Assembly (NCBI RefSeq): GCF_001557325.1
Contig: NZ_LSJS01000174.1
Span: 1 to 12,818, forward strand
Source: Erythrobacter donghaensis
Lineage (GTDB): Bacteria > Pseudomonadota > Alphaproteobacteria > Sphingomonadales > Sphingomonadaceae
Direction of reading: 5' to 3'
Length of the DNA: 12,818 nt
Shown: piece after piece, positions 1 to 7,805 of the stretch
How the letters are laid out: the number at the start of each line of letters is the position of its first letter
Position numbering within the stretch: position 1 is the stretch's first letter
The notes under the pieces: model-generated
The model's database searches: none
What the model saw: the letters and a program-made list of their open reading frames with translations, nothing else
Told to the model about the DNA's origin: nothing
Position numbers and translations under genes: made by a program

Positions 1-176
1 CCTAAACCCGGCTACGCGCCGGCCAGCATCATGCGGCCTTCACCGGATGGATACGTGGAAAGGCGAACGGCAGCTTTTGAGAGTGAGGAAGCGGCAAGCT
101 GTCATTCGCTCATCAACCGGGCACCTTGCGCTCGGCTCAGTATGCCTTTTGTGTCAATTTGATATTGGGAGGCATC

Positions 177-263
177 ATGTCGAAATTGTTTGCGACTGCT
201 GCGCGCTGCGAGCGCGCGTCGAACGCTACGTCTCCCGCACGATCAGTTTCGTTGGCAGAATAA
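177..263 (+). other. Short ORF, possible truncated gene start
   Basis: An ATG at 177 follows a good ribosome binding site (GGGAGG, seven bases upstream) and opens MSKLFATAAR, which resembles the start of an exported protein. The frame closes after 28 codons at a TAA inside the 3' end of the convergent lacI gene, whose stop is at 226. No hydrophobic signal core follows, so the reading is either chance or the stub of a gene cut off when the sugar locus arrived. A perfect hairpin (GCGCGCT / AGCGCGC, 201-217) lies inside it, just past the lacI stop, and could help end lacI transcription, although no T-run follows on that strand. The rest of 1-225 shows no recognisable gene; two plus-strand frames are open at the left edge, but their translations look like nothing known. 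Confidence 0.2.
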
Positions 264-1296
264 CCGACTTTGGTCGCGCGCCATCCAGTTGCTGCATCAG
301 CCTTTCCACCAACAATGTGCCTGCCGTGCTGGTATCCTGCCCGATGGTCGTGATCGCTGGCGAAAAATGCGCAGCGGGAGGAATGTTGTTGTACCCCACA
401 AGCGCATAGTCATTTGGAGCAGCCAGGCCGTATTGGCGGAATGCGCTAATTATTGCCATGGAAGCAGTGTCTGAAAAGGCGAAGATGGCATCGGGTCTGT
501 CGCCGCCTTGCAGATATTCTTCAGCATTTTTCAAGGTTTCTGAAAAGGCCATCGTGTCAATCTGCAACAGATCCACCTTAACGTCGGCCGATGCATTGGC
601 GACGTGCTTTAAGCCCTCATAACGCAGCCTGATCTCATCATGAGCGGTGTTGCCGACGAAAAGCCAATGCTTGCGCTGCTGCTTCACAAAGCGCTCACCT
701 GCGAGTTGGCCACCAAGAAAATTGTCGCTCCCAACCGCACAGTAGCCTGATTCAGGCATGACCGCGCCCCAGACAACCATAGGAATTTTCTTCCGGGCGA
801 GGTCACAGAACATGGGTTCGCGCATGCCCTGGCCCAATATAATATAGCCATCCGCGCCTCGTGATCGGTGCAAGTCAACAAAGTCACTGAGGTTGGAAAG
901 CCCTGGCGGCGATAGCAACAAGTCGACATCACGCACCGACAATGCCTCGGATACGCCGGCGAGTAGCTCATAGATGAATGGGTCACCAATGGCGCCGTGC
1001 CGGTGCGACTCAAAATCGAGCACGACCGCAACGGTATTGGTCCGCGTCTGGCGCAACTTCTGGGCGTTGCGGTTGACGGCATAGCCATGCTCACGCGCGA
1101 TTCTCAGTATTTGCTCGCGCTTTTCTTCCGATACCAGTGGGCTGCCGCTAAGTGCTCTGGAAACGGTTGTTTTTGATGCCGCGGCAAGGCGGGCAATGTC
1201 ATCCATTGTCGGCTGCGCGGATTTGCGCCGTTTCGCGGCAGCTGGTTTAAGCTTCACATCATTCATCGATACTACCGAAGCATAATTCTTGGCCAT
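226..1296 (-). CDS. LacI-family transcriptional regulator of the trehalose locus
   Basis: This is a DNA-binding repressor that probably senses a sugar. From the ATG at 1296 it has 356 residues: a basic lead (KPAAAKRRKS), the LacI helix-turn-helix with TMDDIARLAAASKTTVSRAL at about residues 29-48, a hinge segment NRNAQKLRQTRTNTVAVVL at about 76-94, then a periplasmic-binding-protein-like core ending PTKLIVRET. The hinge leucine that wedges the operator open in LacI and PurR is kept. The ORF can extend to a TTG at 1392 or an ATG at 1332, but the latter lies inside the operator palindrome, so I use the ATG at 1296; 1266 (MNDVKL) is equally possible. It is divergent from the trehalase gene and shares its control gap, so autoregulation is likely. 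It resembles sphingomonad regulators beside TonB receptors. The family is certain; the inducer is inferred from the neighbours. Confidence 0.9.
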   Translation of the reverse strand: MAKNYASVVSMNDVKLKPAAAKRRKSAQPTMDDIARLAAASKTTVSRALSGSPLVSEEKREQILRIAREHGYAVNRNAQKLRQTRTNTVAVVLDFESHRHGAIGDPFIYELLAGVSEALSVRDVDLLLSPPGLSNLSDFVDLHRSRGADGYIILGQGMREPMFCDLARKKIPMVVWGAVMPESGYCAVGSDNFLGGQLAGERFVKQQRKHWLFVGNTAHDEIRLRYEGLKHVANASADVKVDLLQIDTMAFSETLKNAEEYLQGGDRPDAIFAFSDTASMAIISAFRQYGLAAPNDYALVGYNNIPPAAHFSPAITTIGQDTSTAGTLLVERLMQQLDGARPKSVILPTKLIVRET

Positions 1297-1321
1297 CGGC
1301 AACGTCTTTACCCCTCGATCA

Positions 1322-1350
1322 TTGAAATGCATTTCATGCCTCGCTATGGC
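1322..1350 (+). promoter_or_regulatory. LacI-type operator overlapping the predicted trehalase promoter
   Basis: The perfect palindrome TGAAATGCATTTCA lies at 1323-1336. It covers a -35-like TTGAAA (1322-1327); 17 bases later comes TATGGC (1345-1350) as a possible -10, predicting a transcript start near 1357. A repressor here would block RNA polymerase and would also sit about 30 bases upstream of the lacI start. The same 14 bases recur before the receptor gene with identical geometry. The palindrome is seen directly; binding by the adjacent LacI protein is inferred. Confidence 0.75.
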
Positions 1351-1460
1351 TACGGCATGAAGCAGCCTGGCCAAGGCCGAATTTGCTGCCAAGAAAATCT
1401 TCTAGGGGTGAGTGCAGTGCCAATTTCTGCTGGCTTTTTTCGACTTGGCGGCGTGCGATC

Positions 1461-2975
1461 GTGAAGGAGTCGTCAATCCCTTCCGAACTATTCGGCGATC
1501 TGTTTCGCGTTGTCCAAACACGGAAAATTTACGGCGATTCCAAAACCTTCGCAGATGCGGCACCCCGTCGCCCGCTGCCCGATATCTTTGCGGACTGGAA
1601 GAATTCTCCGTCGCAGGATGATACTTCACTGCGAGAATTTGTTGATGCCAATTTCGATGTCCCGCTGGTCAACGGCCATGAAAACGTCGTGGCTCGGGAC
1701 TTTGAAAGCTATCTTTCGGATGCGTTCGGCGCATTGACGCGGACACAGACTGAAACATCGCCCGGCAGCTCTGCAATCGCCTTGCCGCGACCGTTCATTG
1801 TTCCCGGTGGGCGGTTTCGAGAGTTTTATTATTGGGACAGCTATTTCACAATGCTGGGCCTCATGGTGAGTGACCGTCAAGACCTGGTCGAAGACATGAT
1901 CGAGAATTTTGGCAGCCTGCTCGATCGCTTTGGCATGATACCAAATGCATCGCGCACTTATTATCTCAGTCGCTCCCACCCGCCGGTATTTTATCTTGCT
2001 GCCGGGCTGTCAAAGGACACCTCGATTGAAGCCCGGGACCGCAGACTTGCCTGGATGAAGAATGAACATGACTTCTGGATGGCTGGGGAGGATGGGCTGG
2101 CACCGGGTCAGGCAGGTCGTCGCGTTGTGAAACTGCCTGATGGTGCCGTGCTGAACCGCTATTGGGACGATCTTGATCGCCCTCGAGACGAGAGTTGGCT
2201 GGAAGATTTTAGCATTGCCGCCAGCCTGGATGAAGAGCAGCGTCCAAGACTTTGGCGGAACTTGCGCGCCGGCGCAGAAAGCGGCTGGGATTTTAGTTCA
2301 CGGTGGCTGGGCGATGGCCGCTCGCTTGGCAGCATTTGTATCACGCGTATAATCCCCATTGACCTTAACAGCCTGTTATTCGGCTTGGAAAAAACCATTT
2401 CGGCCGAGTCAGCGGCGCTCGGGCACGACGAACAGGCGCACGACTTTGCCCAACGCGCCAGCGACCGATCTGCTGCAATATCGCGCTACTTATGGAATGA
2501 TGATCTGGGTTTTCCTGCTGACTATTGGCTGGACAAAGGGGCACCGTCCTCTTCCATTACTGCAGCTGCGGCATTCCCGCTCTTTGTCGGGCAATGCAGT
2601 GCTGAGCGCGCCCAATCCACTGCGCGCGCCTTGCGGGCGCTGCTCGCGCCCGGCGGCCTGCTGACCACCTTGGTCGACACCGGGCAGCAATGGGACTCAC
2701 CCAATGGTTGGGCTCCTTTGCAATGGGTCGCCTATGCTGGACTACGTGACTACGGCGAGACCGATTTTGCCAATGAGATTGCGCAGCGGTGGATTGCTCT
2801 TGTGAAGCGGCACTTTGGCAATAGCGGGCATATTATGGAGAAGTATGATGTCGTTGCCGAGGCAGCAGGCGGGGGTGGGGAGTACGCCGTTGAAATTGGC
2901 TTTGGTTGGACAAACGGTGTGTCAATCGCCCTCCTGCAAGCGCTGGGTTCAGCGCTAATGGAGGGTGCTGGATGA
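1461..2975 (+). CDS. treF: Cytoplasmic alpha,alpha-trehalase, glycoside hydrolase family 37
   Basis: It hydrolyses trehalose to two glucoses. The protein has 504 residues from a GTG at 1461. It opens with SELFGDLFRVVQ and DSKTFADAAPRR, the usual N-terminal motifs of TreF/TreA enzymes. Trehalase signature 1 (PGGRFREFYYWDSY) is at about 115-128, AESGWDFSSRW with the expected catalytic acid Asp at about 277, signature 2 (QQWDSPNGWAP) at about 409-419, EKYD with the expected base Glu at about 460, and GGGGEY...GFGWTNG near the end. The 183-residue gap between the two acidic residues matches E. coli TreA (Asp312, Glu496). There is no signal peptide, so it should act in the cytoplasm on intact imported disaccharide. 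An in-frame TTG at 1383 would add 26 residues without family similarity; it has AAGG six bases upstream, so the start is open. The gene stops 29 bases before the receptor's operator. Confidence 0.92.
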   Translation: MKESSIPSELFGDLFRVVQTRKIYGDSKTFADAAPRRPLPDIFADWKNSPSQDDTSLREFVDANFDVPLVNGHENVVARDFESYLSDAFGALTRTQTETSPGSSAIALPRPFIVPGGRFREFYYWDSYFTMLGLMVSDRQDLVEDMIENFGSLLDRFGMIPNASRTYYLSRSHPPVFYLAAGLSKDTSIEARDRRLAWMKNEHDFWMAGEDGLAPGQAGRRVVKLPDGAVLNRYWDDLDRPRDESWLEDFSIAASLDEEQRPRLWRNLRAGAESGWDFSSRWLGDGRSLGSICITRIIPIDLNSLLFGLEKTISAESAALGHDEQAHDFAQRASDRSAAISRYLWNDDLGFPADYWLDKGAPSSSITAAAAFPLFVGQCSAERAQSTARALRALLAPGGLLTTLVDTGQQWDSPNGWAPLQWVAYAGLRDYGETDFANEIAQRWIALVKRHFGNSGHIMEKYDVVAEAAGGGGEYAVEIGFGWTNGVSIALLQALGSALMEGAG

Positions 2976-3003
2976 CCCCAAATCTCGATAAAAAATGGCT
3001 AGA

Positions 3004-3032
3004 TTGAAATGCATTTCATAAATCGTTACATT
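3004..3032 (+). promoter_or_regulatory. LacI-type operator overlapping the predicted TonB-receptor promoter
   Basis: The second copy of TGAAATGCATTTCA occupies 3005-3018. It overlaps the -35-like TTGAAA (3004-3009), followed after 17 bases by TACATT (3027-3032), a fair -10. A transcript would start near 3039, leaving a leader of about 170 bases before the receptor ATG. So the receptor and permease probably have their own repressible promoter rather than relying only on read-through from the trehalase gene. Confidence 0.78.
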
Positions 3033-3207
3033 CGTAGTCCGTCGATGTAATCGGGGAAGAGGAGGATGGCACGACGCACGCCGCCTTGATGGCGCAATGG
3101 ACGAGGCCGATCGCCGCAATCCAATCCAAAGATAGGCACCATGGGCCGTCCCAACATGCGGCCCCCATTTAACAAACAATCGCAAATCTGTGCTTGGGAG
3201 AGAAAAT

Positions 3208-5571
3208 ATGAGAAAATTGTTTCTGCTGACGTCGGTGGCCACAGTGGCGCTGTCGTCACCTGCACTCGCGCAGGATGATACCGCGACGGAGAATGCTGAT
3301 GATGAAAACGTCATCATCGTTACGGGCACAGCTGGCGGCGCTGGCATTCGCAAACAAGACGCCGCCTTTGCGATCTCGTCCATTGACAGCAGCGCAGTCG
3401 ATCAGGCTGGTCCGCAGAGCACGGCTGATGTCCTTGCGCTCGTGCCCGGTGTTTCGGTTGAAACCTCGGGTGGTCAAAATGGCGCCAATATTTTCGTGCG
3501 CGGCTTTCCCGGCGGGGGCGATGCGGAATTTGTGACTTTCCAATACGAAGGTTCCCCCTCTTTCCCGCCACCCACGCTTTCATTCCTCGAGAACTCTCAG
3601 CTCTTCCGACTCGATGAGACCGTTGAGCGGATCGAAGCTATTCGTGGTGGACCTGCGCAAGTCTTCTCCAACGGCCAGGTCGGCCTAACCGCTAACTTTG
3701 TCACCCGCAAAGGGGGCAGCGATTTTGGTGGTTCGGTAAAGGCAAGTATCGCCGACTTTGGTGATAAGCGCATCGACGGCATCGTGCATGGCCCGTTAGG
3801 CGAAAATACTGGTTTTGCCGTTGGCGGCTTCTTCCATTCTGGCGAGGGCGTTCGTTCCGCCGGCTTCACAGCGGAGCGCGGCGGGCAAATCAGTGCGAAT
3901 ATCAGCCATGATTTCGGCGATGGCGATCTTCTAGTCTACGGTCGATATCTCAACGACAGCGGCGCGTGGTTGCTGCCCATCCCGGTCGTCCAGGATGCCA
4001 ATGGCCGAATATCGGCTTTCCCTGGCTTTGATCGCGGCACAGGCACTTTCAACAGCGCCGAAACGCGTCTGACGATCCCCAATGACGGGGTGCCGATCGA
4101 TCAGTCGGAAGGGCGCGGGGCCAATCTCGTCAATTTCGGTGCGAACCTGAACTACAATCTGTCGGACAACATTTCCGTGTTCAGCCGGTCAAGCTACCTC
4201 AACGGCTCGGCTGATACCCGCGGCTTGGTGCCAGCGGGTGCACCAACGACCTTGCAAGCGATCGCTGCAGGTTTTGGTTCGACCATTGGATCTGCAACTT
4301 TTGTTAATGGCGGCGGTGCATTCAACACAGCCAATCAGGTGATTGAGGTTGGCGCATGGCGCGTTGACAAGGATTTGGAATCTTTTGTCAGCGAGAATGG
4401 CCTGACCTTTGAACTCGGCAACAACAAGCTGACCGGCGGCGTCTATTATGCCTCCTTTTCCTCGCGTGATCGCTGGAATCTGGGCAATTTCTTACTGCTC
4501 GAGGCGCAGAGCAATCCGCGCATTCTGAACCTGACTTTGGCCGATGGACGGGCCGTGACACGCAATGGCTTTACGCGCGGGTCCTTTTTTAATGTGAACG
4601 CCAATTATGATGGCGAGGATATTGCGGTTTATATATCGGATGAATTTCAAGTCACCGATCAACTGCGCTTTGATGCTGGCATTCGTTGGCAAGAACATAC
4701 GGTGACAGGCAGTCTTGAGAATAACGACTTTGGTGTTGATACTGACGGCGACCCCAATACATTGTTCAACAATGGCGATGCGGTGCTGAACGGAACCTTT
4801 TCAAACATTGATTTCAAGGCGGATAAATTTGCATGGACGTTCGGTGCAAACTACGCCTTTACGGACGACCTTGGCGTGTTCCTGCGTTACAGCCGGGGCA
4901 ACAGCTTCCCGCAGTTCGACCAGTTGCGCGACGGTTTGCGCCTAGTTCAGGAAATCGATACATTTGAAGGGGGTCTGAAAATTTCAGAGAATGTGTTCGA
5001 CGTATATGCGACCGTGTTCTACAATAAATTCAGAGGCATCCAAAATACCCAGATCGTCAACGGCGCTCCAATTCCTAACGTTGGCTCCGCCGATGCGCTC
5101 GGACTGGAATTCGAAAGCGAGGTACGCCCCATCGATGGCCTGTCCCTTGGTGCCAACATCACCTATCTGGATGCGCAATATACCGACTTCTTCGCCTTGG
5201 GCGGAACCATTGACGCTTCGGGCAATCAACTCGAACGGCAACCGAAATGGCAGGTGCGTGGCCGTGCCGCCTACACAGCCAATTTGGGGGCGAGTGACCT
5301 GACTTTCTATGGTTCGGCGCGATGGATTGACGATCGCTTCTCTGACAATCTGAACACGCAGGTACTGCCAGCCTATACTAAGGTGGATGCCGGTATCATT
5401 CTAGATATCAACGAACGTTTCCAGCTGCAGGCGAGCGCTGACAATCTGTTCAATTCGGCTGGGTTGACCGAGGGCAATCCGCGGGTGATCGGTTCGCAGG
5501 GTACAGGTCCTATATTGGCGCGTCCTATTCTTGGCCGGTCGTTCACCTTCAGTGCACAATTCAATTTCTGA
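3208..5571 (+). CDS. TonB-dependent outer-membrane receptor, probably for trehalose or a related sugar
   Basis: This is an energised outer-membrane importer. The ATG at 3208 has GGGAGAG upstream; an in-frame GTG at 3190 overlaps that site and is rejected. The protein has 787 residues. A signal peptide (MRKLFLLTSVATVALSSPAL, cut after AQ) is followed by an acidic linker and ENVIIVTGT, which fits the TonB-box position. The plug domain carries DVLALVPGVSVET, NIFVRGFPGG, VERIEAIRGGPAQVF and NFVTRKGG, at roughly residues 40-175. The rest reads as amphipathic beta strands of the 22-strand barrel, including the conserved WQVRGRAAYT and SADNLFN patches, and the chain ends FTFSAQFNF with the terminal Phe typical of barrel insertion. 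Its place between trehalase and a permease, and its operator, argue for the same sugar. Substrate is an inference; receptor class is certain. Confidence 0.93.
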   Translation: MRKLFLLTSVATVALSSPALAQDDTATENADDENVIIVTGTAGGAGIRKQDAAFAISSIDSSAVDQAGPQSTADVLALVPGVSVETSGGQNGANIFVRGFPGGGDAEFVTFQYEGSPSFPPPTLSFLENSQLFRLDETVERIEAIRGGPAQVFSNGQVGLTANFVTRKGGSDFGGSVKASIADFGDKRIDGIVHGPLGENTGFAVGGFFHSGEGVRSAGFTAERGGQISANISHDFGDGDLLVYGRYLNDSGAWLLPIPVVQDANGRISAFPGFDRGTGTFNSAETRLTIPNDGVPIDQSEGRGANLVNFGANLNYNLSDNISVFSRSSYLNGSADTRGLVPAGAPTTLQAIAAGFGSTIGSATFVNGGGAFNTANQVIEVGAWRVDKDLESFVSENGLTFELGNNKLTGGVYYASFSSRDRWNLGNFLLLEAQSNPRILNLTLADGRAVTRNGFTRGSFFNVNANYDGEDIAVYISDEFQVTDQLRFDAGIRWQEHTVTGSLENNDFGVDTDGDPNTLFNNGDAVLNGTFSNIDFKADKFAWTFGANYAFTDDLGVFLRYSRGNSFPQFDQLRDGLRLVQEIDTFEGGLKISENVFDVYATVFYNKFRGIQNTQIVNGAPIPNVGSADALGLEFESEVRPIDGLSLGANITYLDAQYTDFFALGGTIDASGNQLERQPKWQVRGRAAYTANLGASDLTFYGSARWIDDRFSDNLNTQVLPAYTKVDAGIILDINERFQLQASADNLFNSAGLTEGNPRVIGSQGTGPILARPILGRSFTFSAQFNF

Positions 5572-5676
5572 TCGTGGATGTGACACTACTGGGTTAGAGA
5601 AATTGGGCCGGGCGGGACAAAGCTCCGTTCGGCTCAATGTCTTTCAAAGACTTCGATTAGCTGGGGGGGAGCGAGA

Positions 5677-6948
5677 ATGATCAACACCCGGACGCGCGCC
5701 GTAGTTGCCGTCATTCTGACCTACATGCTGTTTGCAATTTTGCTCAATAGCGTAGGCACCGTTATTCTCCAATCGATCGCCTCCTTGGGTCAAAACAAGT
5801 CCAGCGCCGCAATATTGGAAGCGTTCAAGGACCTTCCTATTGCCATAACCTCCTTTCTTGTCGCTTCGTTCCTGCCGCGCTTCGGATTGAAAAACAGTTT
5901 GGGCGTGGCCTGTTTCCTCGTTGGCGCGGCGTGCGGTGCGATGCCACTATTGCCATATTTCGCGATGACGAAGCTGCTCTTTGCCATAACGGGCATCAGC
6001 TTCGCGCTGGTCAAAGTATCGGCCTATTCGATCATTGGCCTGATCGCGGAGGACGAAGCCGATCACGCCAGCCTGATGAGCTATATTGAAGGGCTGTTCA
6101 TGGTTGGCGTGCTGTCGGGCTATTGGATATTCAGCATCTATATCGACAGCGCAAACCCGTCCAGCCTGGGCTGGCTGAATGTCTATTGGTTGCTTGCCGT
6201 CATCTCCTTTGTCATCTGCGCGATTGTGTTCACCACGCCGCTCGATGAAAGCGCCGCAAAGCCGACCGAGGATGCTGGCGCTGCTGACTTTTTCGGCATG
6301 TTCCGCCTGCTGGCCAAGCCACTGGTTCTGGTGTTCATCATTTCGGCCTTCCTCTACGTGTTGATCGAACAGGCCATCGGCACCTGGCTGCCAACCTTCA
6401 ACAATGAAGTTCTCCATATGCCTCAGGCAATGAGCGTATTGGCCGCCAGCCTCTTTGCTTTTTCCACGGCAGCGGGACGATTGGGCGCAGGGTTCGTGCT
6501 GCGTTTCCTGTCCTGGTTCCCGCTGCTTGTTGGCTGTGTAGCAATGATGGCGCTGCTGGTGGTGCTCACCTTGCCGCTCACGCGGGGACTGGCTCCCAAT
6601 CCGGATATGACATGGAGCAGCGCCCCCTTTGCCGCCTTCCTGATGCCGCTGGTCGGCCTGTTTCTGGCGCCGATTTATCCGCTCATCAATTCGCGCATAT
6701 TGTCCGCCCTGCCCAAAGCCGCCCATGCCCAGATGGCCGGGCTGATTGTGGTCTTCTCTGCGCTTGGCGGCACCACAGGTTCCTATATCACCGGGCAGAT
6801 ATTTGCTGCCATGGGTGGACAACCGGCCTTCTATACGTCGCTCTTGCCAATGGCGGCTTTGTTAATGGCCCTCATCGTTTTCCGCAGACTAAGCGGCGGC
6901 GGCGCAGCTGCGCATAATGAGCCGCGTGACCGGGTTTACATGGAATGA
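5677..6948 (+). CDS. MFS sugar permease of the trehalose locus
   Basis: A 423-residue inner-membrane carrier with about twelve hydrophobic segments in two halves, split by a charged central loop near residues 190-210 (DESAAKPTEDAG). The start is an ATG behind a strong ribosome binding site (GGGGGGAGCGAG). Acidic residues inside or next to membrane helices (YIEG, LIEQAIGTWLPTF) are the kind that couple proton movement to sugar transport, and the overall look is close to fucose-permease-like MFS proteins rather than to drug exporters. It follows the receptor gene by 105 bases with no clear terminator between, so the two are probably cotranscribed. A weak GC-rich stem (GGGCCG with CGGCTC, about 5604-5635) sits in that gap. 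The likely job is to move the disaccharide from periplasm to cytoplasm for the trehalase. MFS membership is firm; the substrate is inferred. Confidence 0.88.
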   Translation: MINTRTRAVVAVILTYMLFAILLNSVGTVILQSIASLGQNKSSAAILEAFKDLPIAITSFLVASFLPRFGLKNSLGVACFLVGAACGAMPLLPYFAMTKLLFAITGISFALVKVSAYSIIGLIAEDEADHASLMSYIEGLFMVGVLSGYWIFSIYIDSANPSSLGWLNVYWLLAVISFVICAIVFTTPLDESAAKPTEDAGAADFFGMFRLLAKPLVLVFIISAFLYVLIEQAIGTWLPTFNNEVLHMPQAMSVLAASLFAFSTAAGRLGAGFVLRFLSWFPLLVGCVAMMALLVVLTLPLTRGLAPNPDMTWSSAPFAAFLMPLVGLFLAPIYPLINSRILSALPKAAHAQMAGLIVVFSALGGTTGSYITGQIFAAMGGQPAFYTSLLPMAALLMALIVFRRLSGGGAAAHNEPRDRVYME

Positions 6949-7088
6949 TGATACGCCGCGCTCTGCGCTCATTATCTGGTATTGCCAACCTAGCACTAGG
7001 CGCTCCGGCAAGCGCGCATGAGGCTGCGCCGGTCTTCCCGGTGCGGACGAAACCACCCCGGCCCGCTGGCAATATGCGCCTTTCCTGA
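6948..7088 (+). pseudogene. Possible remnant of a secreted protein gene at the end of the sugar operon
   Basis: An ATG overlaps the permease stop (TGATG), the usual sign of translational coupling. The 46-codon product begins MIRRALRSLSG, has a short hydrophobic stretch (IANLALG) and an APASA-H motif like a signal-peptidase site. It then ends at a TGA at 7086 with no domain. Just downstream another frame reads sensibly (ADETTPARWQYAPFLISLNR, to a TGA at 7158, then GDRVAVLNVGLGVGLRIS to a TAA at 7269). This looks like a decayed reading frame but I cannot name it. The gene may have been frameshifted or cut when the region to the right joined. It could also be a chance ORF; the hydrophobic core is short. 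The rest of 7089-7313 holds nothing else I can support. Confidence 0.3.
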
Positions 7089-7313
7089 TATCGCTCAATC
7101 GCTGCATCAACGGTGGCCTGCTCGCCAAGCCGTTCCGGATTTCGGAAAATGAGATGAACGAATGACCGGTCTCGGGAGATCGGGTTGCAGTATTGAATGT
7201 CGGCTTGGGGGTCGGTTTGCGAATTTCCGCTTTCTGCGGCGAAGTGAACAAAGCTGCCGGTCTGCTTTAAGTACGTCTCCAGCTCCTCACCGAATGTGGC
7301 CGGGCACTGCCAA

Positions 7314-7805
7314 CTAGTCCTGGCGGTCCTCCCGACCCAGACGGACCGCCTTTTCGATGAAGCCGCGCGGGTCTTGCACGAAATGCGCTGCGTCTGATTG
7401 CAGGACTGTCCTGATCACAGCTTCCCTGCTTGGCTGAATGATCGCACCCTCCGGCGTTGCAAAGACGCAGTCGAAACGACGCGCGACGTCGCAGACCCCG
7501 CCGATCAATGGCAGAGAGATATCTGCCACGTCGAAGCGGACCTGGATTTCATCGATGAATTCGTCATCGAAGCTCACCTGAATGTCGTCGTTCGGCTCGT
7601 CACCCCATACCCGGAGACCGGTGTAGGATCGCGGTTTCTCGGGTAGCAACATGTCGAGTTTCGCGAACAGCACATCCGCCTCTGCGATGGGGAGGGCCAG
7701 AACAACGTCATCGAGCTGCGCGCGGCTCATCCGTGCAGCTTTGACCCCTGCGATACTCGCCGCAGAGGCAGGGATCAGGTTGATGACGAACTGCCAGACG
7801 GCCAT
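7314..7805 (-). CDS. Conserved hypothetical protein with an MAVWQF start
   Basis: I do not recognise a named domain. From the ATG at 7805 it has 163 residues starting MAVWQFVINLIPASA, then LDDVVLALPIAEADVLF, a central LRVWGDEPNDDIQVSFDDE and EIQVRFDV, and a C-terminal DCVFATPEGAIIQPSREAVI with SDAAHFVQDPRGFIE. Small soluble proteins opening MAVWQ and carrying a WGDE...D-I-V pattern occur in many Proteobacteria as lone genes; that is from memory and no function is known to me. The frame continues upstream to 7922, but that extension is arginine-rich and lies over a repeat, so I reject it. The ribosome binding site is poor. It is the only minus-strand gene right of the lacI gene and stands alone between the operon remnant and the decayed repeat. 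It has no signal peptide or membrane segment. Confidence 0.7.
   Translation of the reverse strand: MAVWQFVINLIPASAASIAGVKAARMSRAQLDDVVLALPIAEADVLFAKLDMLLPEKPRSYTGLRVWGDEPNDDIQVSFDDEFIDEIQVRFDVADISLPLIGGVCDVARRFDCVFATPEGAIIQPSREAVIRTVLQSDAAHFVQDPRGFIEKAVRLGREDRQD

Noticed and set aside
1..168. Open plus-strand frame at the left edge, possibly a gene's 3' end
   Set aside because: It is only 53 codons, has mixed composition and no recognisable motif, and a second frame is open over the same bases.
5947..6822. 291-residue minus-strand open frame inside the permease gene
   Set aside because: It is antisense to a clear MFS gene. It is rich in Gln, His and Arg, as expected of a shadow of hydrophobic codons, and has no domain.
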